From Eumeta japonica (lineage: Eukaryota; Arthropoda; Insecta; Lepidoptera; Psychidae), in assembly GCA_005406025.1 (NCBI GenBank), contig BGZK01000004.1, positions 1,643,559 through 1,707,558 on the forward strand: a stretch of DNA of 64,000 nt, given 5' to 3'. A program made the translations under genes and the position numbers. This document shows positions 1-12,900 of this stretch, one piece after another. Each line of letters starts with the position of its first letter. The stretch's first letter is position 1. The notes under the pieces are model-generated. The model worked only from the letters and a program-made list of their open reading frames with translations, had not been told where the DNA came from and made no database searches.

Positions 1-720
1 TGAGCTAATTGTTAATGGTCTCCTGTACGTCGACGACCAAGTGATCCTTAATCCGTCGGCAAGCGAGTTGCGAGTGATTGTCACTAAAATTAACGATTCT
101 ATTAAAAAAAGATATGAAAGTAAATGTCAGCAAGATTAAGATCGTAGTATTTAAAAGAAGCGAAACATGATTGAATGTGATGTACGGATGAGTGGCGAGG
201 AGGTGAAAATTCCGATCAAGTGAAAGAAATTGCTTGCATAGATAATTTATTTATAGATGAAAGTAAACATGATACACTCCCTATACTTATGTTCGTTAGC
301 GAAAGTATTGTAGAAGTACTAAAGAAGAAATATGAAAGTAGAATCAGTGTAGCAGAAGTCCGAATCCTGCGCAGAGAAATTGTGGACACATACTATGTAT
401 GGAGTGTCTTTGAACGATAAATAATAGGGATGGTGATGTCAAAAAATGTGGCTTGAAAGATGTGGTGAGTAGAATAAAAGAGATAAGTTGCGTTGGTTTG
501 GACATCTATAAAGAAGGTACAAAAATAGGCTGACAAAACAAATGTATATAGTGTATATGTGTGCTGAATGTCGCCTAGGGTCACTTAGAAAATCTTATAC
601 AGACCAAATTGGTGACATATTAAAGAAGGGCTAAATTTTGAGCACTAGAAACCGGTAATTTTGCATGTAGCAATTGATGAATGGAGAAATATGCAAAGAT
701 TGTATCACGTGTAAAACTAC
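1..720 (+). mobile_element. Decayed RTE/BovB-type LINE, 3' part of reverse transcriptase ORF
   Basis: The first 140 bases translate (frame 2) to a degraded reverse transcriptase core segment, with LLYVDDQVILNPSAS corresponding to the LYADDQVILAPS motif and KINDSIKKRYESK to KMNDSVKKR. At 440-660 further pieces of the ORF 3' end appear in shifting frames: CGLKDVV, LRWFGHL, LTKQMY and GDILKKG. These match the end of lepidopteran RTE/BovB-like elements. Stops and frameshifts make it a fossil. It lies upstream of the first recognised ITPR exon, presumably in an intron. The 220-420 stretch is open but I do not recognise it. Confidence 0.75.
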
Positions 721-857
721 TGTCTCTGGATTCCCTTTCTAGGAAATGGGCGTATATTTATAATAACAAAAGAAAATATTTTTTTAATAAACTTATTTTA
801 TTTGATTTTTTAAAGAAGGATATTAATGAAGTGCATTATGTATGTAATTTGTTCTAG

Positions 858-973
858 ATGGTGAATGCAGGTGAAGATGTTTTGGTGTTCTACAATGACA
901 AAGTGTCATTCAATCACTTTATACAGATGATGCGCCAGTATACAAAAACCAAGGAGATGCCAGAAGCATTGAG
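858..973 (+). CDS. Itpr: ITPR exon 1 of window
   Basis: Follows acceptor TTCTAG and ends TTGAG|GTATTT, phase 2. It encodes [20 protein letters not shown], a well conserved stretch of the central solenoid (fly EEVLIFYNDKSSFNQLVEMM). The in-frame ATG at the exon start is internal to the protein and is not a start codon. The last codon is split with the next exon and completes to Arg. Confidence 0.9.
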
Positions 974-3900
974 GTATTTTCCTAGACTGCAATCAAATGC
1001 AAATAAATATATTTTTTTCAATTACGAGCGCATGCGAAGTATGTAGCTTCATATTTGTTCTGTTTAGAGAAATATGTTGATTATCCAAAATTTTTTAAGA
1101 ATGTGAATAACTTGTCATGTCGTGCTTAAGAAAAATCTAAATTCCGAATACTAACCGCCAAGCTAATGAAAAATTAACATACCACTTGGAAGATCGACAG
1201 AGATGATCCCTATTTTGCTCCCAAAGGACAGATTTGCATTTAGAATATGCAGGCGAAAGCTAGTATATATATTTGTATTAAAATCATCTTTCGCCCGCAA
1301 CTCCGTCTGCGTGGACACACAATGAATTCCTACGTCCTTTATATACCGATGACGCTGTATCTACCATGGTCCCGACCCCGGCTCTGCTCTCATTTCAATC
1401 TTTAAAGGAGTAATAATAGAAGAGTATGACCTGATATAAAATTATACAGAAACGAAATTCTAAAAACAATTCATTATATTGAATTACTGTTACTAGTTTA
1501 AGAGAGTTTTGCATATAACTTGGCATCTAGTGGTGCATCAAGATGAAATATATCTATTTTTTCAGGTTAGACATCCAGCAACACATGTGAAAATTGCATT
1601 CAATTCTCTTCCATAGTTAATATAAAAAATTAGCAGCAGAACGGGATAATCCTATATTTTACTCCAAAGTATAAAGTATTACAATACCAAATTTCATCAA
1701 ATTCTATGCAATAGTTTTGAGGAGTTCCCTAACAAATTTATGGATTAGCATAAAAATTATAGGAACCATTGAAATGGATTCTTTCAACTTTTCTAATACC
1801 TCTAAAGTAATTTCTCTCAAATATCTCTAATACATTTTTGCTCTGCTGTTTTATTAAAAAGACATAATATTTTTAATTGTGGTTGTTTGTAAAGATATAT
1901 CTCAGGAACTACTAAACCAATCCAAAAATTCTTTCTTTAATGAGCTACATTGTTAGTGAGTGCTAAAAGCTACTTTTTTTATATATAAACTCACACCTGT
2001 TTTCTAGAAGGGTAGGCAGAGAGTATAAATATCATCATGGTACGATTTTTGCATATCTCTCTCGCTTCGTTGACATCCATTCATTTCTCCATGCAAGCTC
2101 GTCAGTTTCGGGTGTTTAAATTTTGGCCCTTTTTTAATACGCCACCAATTTTTATTGAGCTACCCTTGCTGACTTTTCTATCGCACGTGTTTGCCTTATA
2201 GATTTGTTTTATCAGTTTACTTTCATTCTCCTTTTCCATATGACCGAACCATTGCAACATACCATTTTCTACTCTAGTCACTACACCTTCTTTCAAACCA
2301 CACCGCTCTTTGACATCACTGACCCTATATCTATCTTTCAAATACATTCCACACATACTATACATAGATAGCATCTCCACCGCATTGATTCCAATTTCAT
2401 TGTTCTGCCATACTCAACTTTCGCTACTGCACATGAACGCAGGAATCAGGACTCTATTATGGATAGCCATAGAGGTTTGACTTGAGACACTTTCATTATT
2501 CATAATGTTTACCATCATTTATAAACAGACTACCCAAGTACACCGACTCTTTCATTTGGTCAACTGACAAATTCTATATATATATATATGAAGAATATAC
2601 ATGTCGCATTTAATCGTGTTTTTGCCTCTTTCAAACACCATAACCTTTCTTCCAGTTTTGCTAACCTTTTTTTTTCCCCTATTTTTCTTAACAGAATCAT
2701 TCATTTTACCATCGCCTGCAACTCGCATGTCTATTGCGGAAGAATTACTTTGTAGGTGCGTGCGTGCATGTGTGTGAAATCTCAAAAACTTATAGATAAT
2801 TATATTTTTGAACTCGAGAAGCTTATAAACACAAAGATAAAATAGGAGATACTTTTAGAAATCGATTGATAGATCAACAGCTTTTCAAATTTTTTTATTA
2901 AAACCCTTAAAATTTACTCTTTTTTATCTCTTATTCTTATATTGTATTAGAATAAAAGTACATACATTACATTGATTTACGAATGGAATTTTTGATAGCC
3001 CACAAATAATAGTTCAAACATACTTAATAAATGGCACTAGTAAGACAGTCTTCAAAAGTTACTGTTTGTTGTAAGAATACGTTCAACTGTTACATCATAA
3101 ACAACTCAAGATTGAGTTTAGAAAGCAAATGAAATAAACTTAATTATCAAACAATAAATTAAACGATTGAAACCTAACAGAATAAAGTAATAGAATTAAA
3201 AAAAAAACAGTCAAAAGTAGAAATGATACTTCACCCACGAATGCATCAGACTTTAGTTATTTAAATCCATAAACAATTATAACTATAATGTTATGAGTAG
3301 CTTAAATATGTCGGAGTAGCGAATAATAATTATATTTTTTTTCACTCTAGATATCACATTCAACTAGTGCAATTACTAACATGTTGTACAATGGGCAAAA
3401 ATCTGATAACTGAAATCAAGTGCCACAGTTTATTGCCTCTGGACGACATAGTCGCAATGATAACGCATCCTGAATGCATTCCCGAGGTGAGTTGCAGTTA
3501 AATAAAAAAATGATCGAGGCGATTTCGCCGGTCAGCGTGTACGATTCTTCCGACTGCAATATTCAGAAAAAAATATTTAATATTCACTATTTTTGTATTC
3601 TATTGTCTAGGTATTGTTTTTTTTTTCAACTCTGAAATATTGCCTTATTTATCGTTATACCATAAAAAATTGTCCATTTAAATATTTCTAGCTTTCCACT
3701 TTAGTGTTTTTAAGCGGAAAATAGTAATGGTGCTATAACATTATATTATGTGAAGTATTAATTCACAAAAATCCGTAATTAGTGCAACATTAATGCATGT
3801 TGCAGGCAAGCGTCTAATGATGGTACAAAACTCGTTCTACTATTAAATGTTAATTGGTGATTATATTGGAGTAGTTAGACAAAATAACCATATTAATATG

Positions 3901-6900
3901 ATGACAATATGTACAAAAAATCGTACAATTTAAATGAAATGATATCTATTGTCAAAAATGATGATGTCAAAAATGAATTTGAGACATTGGCTGATACTTT
4001 TTAGATTTTTTTTAAATATAGTGAAATATTGATACGTTGGTTAGTATTTTAATTATATTTAATTCTCCTTAATAATAAAAAGAATATGTAAGTATTAGTT
4101 TATACTATGACTAATACTTCTTTTGGTTATATATACATCTTTTTAATTTAATTTTAATAGTTATTATAATAAATGAGGTTTGAGCAAAAGCTTTTTTTTT
4201 GGCGAGATAAGTACAAATAGTGTAATCAATTCTTTTATTATTGTTATTATTATTAATCAACTCCGAGTATTATTATTACACACACCTGCAATCAAAGATT
4301 TATGGTATCTAAAATAAGATATGATGTTTTACATTCAACATAATCTAGAAGCTTAGTTACGAGAAAACGTGACAGGAAAATGTAAGGGGTAGGCGAAATT
4401 TATTTTATTATCATACTATTTTTTCCATACAGTAACTTTATTTTATTATTATACTAAAATTTTCCCCTACTCGTCCAAAGAAGTTTCACTTCAAAATATT
4501 CCGAGGGCCTCGTCTAACGACAAGATTACTGCATAAATAATAATAATGCAGAACTTCAACATTAAGATTTGTAGTTGATTAGAAAAATGTTGAGTCTTCG
4601 CGCTAAATTACTTTCTTAAGCTCTGAACGGTAATAGCATATAAAAACTTGGAAAGGCTTTTGGCAGGTAAAAGAAGCTTATGTGGGTTTCCTGAACCACT
4701 GCTACATCGACACAGAAGTGGAAATGAAAGAGATCTATTCTAGCAATTACATGTGGGACCTGTTCGAGAGATGTTTCCTGCAGGACATGCAGGCCGTTGT
4801 GCAACTGGACTTACCCCAACCCGTCCTTAGTGTATTAATAGGTAAAAATTATTAATTGTGAACTCGTTTGATTTTTGAAGTGTTTTCTATTATATGTATC
4901 CATAAATAAATAGTTCATACCATTGTGTAATTTACTTTTATAGATATGTAAATTATTTCATTTGTATAGTTTACCATTATCTGACGTAGTATAAATAATT
5001 GCAGTATATTATGAAAGTGTGCATTAATTGCATATATCTTTTAATAATAATTGTTATATATATTTTAGTTAAAAGCAGATTCATCAACCCAATACAGGAT
5101 TTTAAATTTCTTTGCGTTTAATCAATCGTCCACTTTGCATAATATAGTTTCCTATGAGACCGTGAAATGAATTTACTGTAATTGATATGTAACTAAAAAT
5201 TTTTATGCTTTTGATTCTTGATTGCTACTTTTTTTTTTTAACTTTACAATATTCCTAATCTATGGTATTTAGGACGATACAATTTATGTACATCCATATT
5301 CACAATTGTATTAATCCAACACGACCGGTAGTGCACTTATCGCCTTTTACCCTTTTCAAATTTTATAGATGTAGTTTTTTTTTTAATTTTCTATAAGTAA
5401 AACTGCAGCTGTGGCATGTGAAACTTAGGGCGTGGATTTTAGGCTTTAGGCAAGTAATTGAAAATGTCTAATGGCCGAACCATAAACTTATATTGACAGT
5501 TGAGCGCCATAGAATTTAAGATATAATAATTATCTAGTATACTACAACAATTTTACTGATAATATAAACTTTATAACAAATTAATAATCTTCATGATGTG
5601 ATATTTATAATTTTTAATTTTCTGGTTGATTATTAACTTCTATTCACATATGAATGCAACTGCAGGTTCATCAAATGAAGACCTTTCATCAAAGCTATCG
5701 ATCATGACCCCAACGCAGCGGGCTTGGGTGACGTACGTGACGGATGTGCTCATGCAAACAATATGTACTTTCTTCAATTCTCCGTTCAGCGACCAGAGCG
5801 CCACTGTTCAGGTATCTTAACAGTAATCAAACATGATATATATATATATTATATCTAGCCTTTTGCTAGATATAATATATATATATATATTATATCTAGC
5901 AAATTTGACTTAAATATTCATCTTAAAGTATGTTTTTAGCAAATGTGCATAAACTCCTCCTTTTTGATCAAACTTGTTATAGTAAAAAAAAAACCTATAG
6001 TTTTTGAATTAGTTTGGTTTTAGATAAGCATAACATTAGAAGTTTTTTTTATAGAAAACACCAATGTTTATTCCTATGTTAACAAAAGCTGATACATATT
6101 TGATTATTCACTGATATATTAAGTGTGGCCTGCTCAGTGTTATTTTTATGTGATGTGTATAAATAACAGCATATGGTTAAAATTTTAATTTTTTTATTTT
6201 ACTTTTAATTATAAGGTAGAGATTATCGATGATCGGTAAATTTTGATTTAAATAAATTTAAGTATCAATATTATGATTGGATATAATAATATTAGTATTA
6301 ATATTTGCAAATTGGTTTAACATTTTATTTTGTTTTCATACTAATCTGTTGTCTGCCTTTTAAAAAAGTGGGTATCGTAGTTTTTATTCATAATTTTCAT
6401 TGATTACTTTTTCGAAACCAAAATAACTTGATATATTCTCGATTCAATATTAAAACATGTGCAAAGAGAGTATATTTTCTAATTAGATGTAAAGGCACAC
6501 ATTAATTTTAAAATATTGTAATCAAGAGAAAGTCACATTGGACAATTCATTGTATAAATGAGTCCTAAAGGTTTATCTATACAATAACTTTTTATTATAT
6601 ATACAGACACAGAGCTTTTGTGTTTACCAAATCTCCTCGGTAATTAATACCAGCCAAGGGGTTACTTTAATACTTTTACTTAGCTTAACGTTCAGATATG
6701 TTTTACTTTATTTTGATGTTACAATTCTATCGCTTTCACATTGCTCGCGGGGTCCGTCTCCGTCTCTTAACTCACCAATTATACTTTTCATTTTTTATAT
6801 AATCCTGTATTTACTCTATTCTTAGTTTAAATTATTTAAATACTGTACTTACCACAAAGGTTGTATCCTCTTGATTTAGCCTATCTTTCAATATAAAAAG

Positions 6901-9900
6901 AGTTTGTATGTTATCTGTTGATAGGAAAATATAAATAAATAAATAAGATGAAATTATGATCAGATGCATGATTTGTGTTTTGAGACACTTGTTGACAAAC
7001 CGCTTTTAAGCAGTCTTTTTATTTAGTTATTTTTCAAATTAAAGTTTTCGCCTATGGAAGTGATTGCTAACTTCACTATTGTTTGCATGTAATAAATTAA
7101 TTGTGTTCTATTTCAGACCAGACAATCAATATTTGTGAAACTGTTACAAGTGACACTTAGAATACATCAATGCCAGTGGCTCACTTCAGGACAAAGATTG
7201 AATGTGGAGAAATGTATAAGAACCTTGAGTGAAGTTGGTATGTCATGATTTTTTTTTGTAATCCCTAATTTTTCTGCTAATAATAGCACAAGAGGCAACG
7301 AATCAAACTCTTGGATAGCATCAATTGGATTCGAACAACATAGAATATTAACATTTCAGCTAAATCCGGAAGCATAGCGATACCGTTGGAATTGGAAGGG
7401 AAAATCCAGCAGGTTTTTGGAAAGGCTGCCGCTTTCTCCAGGCAGACCAGTCGGTGGTTGTTGGCATCGAGGAACTCTAGATTGGAGAGGGTCCCATCTC
7501 AGGTTCGTTATACATTTTGTACATTTGGTAAACATTGATTTCTTTATTTTGTAATAACATATCTAACACGCATCTCATTTTCCGAGGCTATTCTGCTGGA
7601 ATAATGCAACAACGGGCCGAGACAAGCGGCAAATCGTTTCTATTTCTACAAACGCTAATGCTTTATCGTGTCCGACATTTGCCTTCCAAAATTAAATTAA
7701 GATTCTCTAAATTTCAGTTTAATACATGTACGGGATTGATATTAGCTTATAAAATGGTTCGTGATCTATAAGAGCACATATTTAAATTTTCGAAGGTAAA
7801 TATTGGTTATGTTCAAGCGTTAATGTTTGTAAAAATAGAAACGAGTTGCCGCTTGTCTCGGTCTGCTGTTTATGTTTGAATTACTTCCATGATTAAGAAC
7901 TAGTTATCTGTATTCATATCATGTATGAATCTTTAAGAATCTATAAGACATATAAAACTGAAATATATTTAAAGAATTTTAGTATTTTGTTTTTACAATC
8001 AAGCTATTTTATAAATTGTAAACAGCAGTTAATTTTTGGATGAATCTTAAACCAATTGTTCTTCATGTCTTACTGTTCCTATATTTGCTATAGCATTGTT
8101 GACTCTACAATTATTTTTATTTTATGGGGATTTGTATTCTTTTTTTTTTTCTAGTCGACCTTGCATAATGATAGATCTGTAATGGAAGGTTTGCAAGAGA
8201 TAGTTGCACTTCTAGAGGAACAGTTAAGACCACTACTGCAAGCAGAACTATCTCTACTGGTAGACATCTTATATAAACCTCATCTGCTTTTCACTGTCGG
8301 TAATGATACTGCTGTAGGAAGAGACGTCAGTGGTATATTTATTTCAAGGTGAGTTTGAATTTTTACTAAAAGTATTTTTAAATTGAATACAGAAATAATA
8401 AGAAAACTTCTGTAATAGAAATAAAAATTAAAATATTTTTATGTTACAAAGTTTAAGTTGGAGTAAAGGAAAAATAATGTTTAAAAAAATAAGTAATCAT
8501 ATTCTTTAATATATATTTCATTTGGACCTATTGTATATCTATTAATAAAATTATATCGTTCTCCAAGGATAGATGGGGCTTCAATTAATCAGTGAATTGC
8601 ACTCGAATGATTTATTCATCAGATTGATTGTGGCTTTCACCCATTCTAATTGTTGGATCAGATAGTAACTCTAGTACTATGACATATTTTATATTTTGTT
8701 ACTTTAACCGAGCAATTCTTGTGTATATATTTGATAGTAGCTTTTGTCTGCGGCTCCGTCCATATAGATATAATGATGAAAACTTTTTTTTTTTGTATAG
8801 GAATTGCATAAAATCCGTCCTCTGTGAGCGTCTACGTGCCGAAAAGAATAACAGCCAAATTACAAGTCAATCGGACCTATAGTTTCAGAGATCTTATAAA
8901 ATAACATTTTTTTTGGATAAGATTTACCTAAAATCCGTTCTTAGTAAGCGTCTATGTCCCGAGAGTAAGAGTAGCTATGCCAAAGTTCGAGTCAATGGAA
9001 CTATAATTACGAAAATCTATTATGTGTCAGTCAGTTAGTGGTGTTTAACTTATATTTATATATATTTGATATTTCGGAAATGACCTTAAAAATTTTGATT
9101 GCGATATGTATCTTAATACAGATTTGCTTTTTAACTTTATCTATATAGGGATTTTCCTTGGAAGAACAAAATTAAAAAATAAATGTTCCTTTATTTAGCA
9201 CCATTTCGTTGTATTTTGAGGTGATTGCATTATTGCATATACATAATCAACAGATAGGACTATACTTAGATTAAATACATAGGCAAAGATGATCTAAATA
9301 TTTATTGTCGGAAAGGAATATAGCAACTTTTTCCATGAGACGTTATATTTCTAAGGAAAACTCAAAAGATGTCGGTTATTCAGTTCCTTAAACATATTAT
9401 ATCTCTAAATCAAACACGGTGTTCATTATCAGAAATACTAAATATAAATATTCTATAATGTAAATCATTTGAGGTTGAAAAACATATTTTTAATATAATT
9501 ATATTACTTCTAAAAAAATATTGTATCAAAATGCAATAACATAAATACAAGTACTTTATAATATGGTTATATGGCAGGTTGATTCGTCACACTGAAAAAC
9601 TTCTTGAAGAAAAGGAGGAGAAGTTATGCGTAAAAGTATTGAGAACTTTGCGCGAAATGATGGCAGTCGATCCTGAGTATGGGGAAAAGGTATTATTTTA
9701 AGTATATTTATCCAAATATGAAATTTGTAATTGGAATAATGGCATGAAATGTTATGTATAATTTTCCTTCATAATTTCCATCTTTTATTCTGGTTTGAAT
9801 TAAAATGAAACATCTATTAAACTACTTTATTGTTTCTTAGTAATTGTTTTGTCAATCAAGCATTATATAACAAATACTTCACACATATCCACCCGTGTGA

Positions 9901-12900
9901 ATGTAAAGAAAATTCTTCCTCTATAGTAATTGATCATGTCAATCTTAATAGACCAATCTCAATCTCGTTTTTGATTGTGATTGTAGTCCCATTCTTGATT
10001 CCGATTCCTCGATTTCAGATTTGATTTCCCAATCTATACTCTTACATCATAAACGCATAAACTACCGCTAAAGTACTTAATTATGAAGTGTTGTTCCTGG
10101 TCTTGATTTTGATCTTGTCCTTGGTGGTGATTCTAAATCCAAACTGCTGATAATCCTTTCTTAGACATCATTGTTATCAATAACCAAACGATTCTGATTG
10201 TAGTCCCATTCTTGATTTCGATTCCTCGATTTCAGATTTGATTTCCCAATCTATACTCTTACATCATAAACGCATAAACTACCGCTAAAGTACTTAATTA
10301 TGAAGTGTCGTTCCTGGTCTTGATTTTGATCTTGTTCTTGGTGGTGATTCTAAATCCAAACTGCTGATAATCCTTTCTTAGACATCATTGTTATCAATAA
10401 CCAAATAGTAAAAAAAAAACTAGGAATTCATTTTATATTCTCATAAGTGACAAAGCAAGCAAAAGCTAGTGTATACTAAAATCTTACTAAACAAAGTATT
10501 TCCTTACAAAAAGAATCATGTAAATCGAACTATTGATTCTCGAAAATGCTTAGAATTTTTCTTCTGATATAATAAATGAAAGTGATTACTGCTAATACCC
10601 TGGGTTACCCACCATAACTTAATGGGTACTAAAACTTAGGCAAATAAACTATTTCTGTAACAAAAAAAAAATCATTTGATTCAGACTAGTGGGTCTATAG
10701 GTTTAATGTGCAAACAGACAGAGAGGATATTGTGTTTTATATTACCGATCTTTTAATGGCAATTCATTTGGTTTGTAGGGGAATCAATTGCGCAACAAGC
10801 TTCTATCACAATATTTCATTAATCGCAAATCCGATCCGAAAATTCAACCGCCTGCCCCGCCCGCCGCCGTCACACATGGCCCTGGAGGTAAAACAACAGT
10901 TTTTTATAAACTAGTCTAATTAAATGGGTGAAATCAAAAAGTGTTTGTAGAAATATTATTTTTATTTTATAAATAGAAGAATTCAAACAGTGTTTTTTGT
11001 AGAAAACGTTTACTTCAATTTATCATATATGCACACATAGTTGGCTTTTTGAAAGACATGACAATTCATTACAATACGAGTAAGCATAACACACGCAGCA
11101 TGTTCTGTTTACTTTTGAGAGTATCCGGCCCGAAGGACCAATTTTCAAATGAAACAAACAAACTATACTAGTACAAATAGATGATAGTATGTAGTGTGTA
11201 TCACGATTATAGTTTTTAATTATTATGCACATGCCGCGCAGAAAGTCATCCGCAAACGCAGAAACCAGGTAGGTTCATCTCATTTTATATTAGTTTATAG
11301 TTGCATATAGCCATAACGATTTCTTGCTTTGATTATAGCGTATAGAATATTTTTTTTTTTTTTTTTTGTAGTCATACAATTCAATGAATAGGTGGTAAAA
11401 TAGAATAAATTATTAAAACGCTTTTTTAACATGTTCGAATACAGATATCAAATATTAAATATTGTCTTAATAATATGAAAATCAAATTGATTTCAATTGT
11501 CTTTATCTTTGTTCAAATATCTTTTTTTCATTAAATACATGTCCTTCTAAGGCATCAAAAGACTATAACTTTTATATGTATTGTATCTATCACAGAGTCA
11601 TATAAATTGATAATGTTACATTACCACAGATGAAATGTCAACATATCACCTTTGTGGGACTCAACCTGAAGTGTCTTTTTTCATATTAGAAATCTCGAGA
11701 GTTCTAACAATATCGAAGATTTCTATCATTGGTTACGTGGACTGTGGTGTCATGCAACCAACCAAACCATTCAGTGCATCAAACAAAACGATGCTTTTAC
11801 CTGTCGATCTATGAAGAAATGGAAATTTTTTTTTTAAAGTTATTAGGAGGGGATGAAAAATACAAATAATCACTTGCTGCAAAAATTACTTCATTGTGCT
11901 GGTTATATTTTCATAAATACTTATCTATTTGTTGTAATTCTTATAATTTTCCTTGATATGAAAAGTTGTAATGATCACATCATCGGGTGATTACAAATAG
12001 CCTAATTTTCTCAAAAAATACACTAATTTTAAAAATAATACGCAATATATGTTTATTGTTATAGGATCATTAAACATTGTAGACTTTCATATCATATATT
12101 TCAATCAATCGGGTTGTCTGAATCAATCTCATTTTGTTTTCTTAATTATGCATTTCATGTCAATTAAATTTCAATATTCCACAAATAAGACAAAAAACGT
12201 ATTGTTTATTGTGAACTTTAGAAGTACTATGGAATTAAAAATTGTTCATTTTTCATTAAATGCACAAAGTTACATTACATCAGTAATCATTTAATATAAG
12301 ATTAAACAAATATATGGCTTTACTTATACATACATGGAATTCTTTTATGTTAAGCTGAAATCAATTACTAAAATTATTTCCTTAAATATATTTTAACTAT
12401 GCGTAAAAATAGAAAAATTGAAAATTATAAAGCAGTTTATATTTATTCACAGCCAAAGTGCTAATGCGAACCGGTCAGACTTTAGCCCAAGTCCAAACAC
12501 ACTTGGACAAGGAGGGCGCCTCCGATTTAGTTGTAGAACTGGTCATGAACAGCACGAATAGGCCCGCCATATTCTTAGAAGCTATCCAACTGGGTGAGTA
12601 ACAATTGTTGTTTGACAACCATAGCCAATCATTACCAATTCAAGCAAAATCGTACCACTGGCAGTCTGATTGCCAGTGGTACAATTTTGTTTTTGGGAAT
12701 GGAAATTTAAAAGTATTTCCAAGTCGAATACTCTTTCAGCTAGCTAAGTATAGCACTTATATATGAATTCTAGTTTTTTTTTGTGGAAGAATGATTGAAT
12801 ATATTTTATGGGAGCCTATTTGCCAATAAACAGTGATTTGATAACTAATTGATGATTAACGTAACTCCTATACTCGACAAAGTTAGAGGAGTCAATTGTT

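Noticed and set aside
858..860. ATG as a translation start of a small protein
   Set aside because: It directly follows a splice acceptor and the frame continues as a conserved internal IP3 receptor exon.
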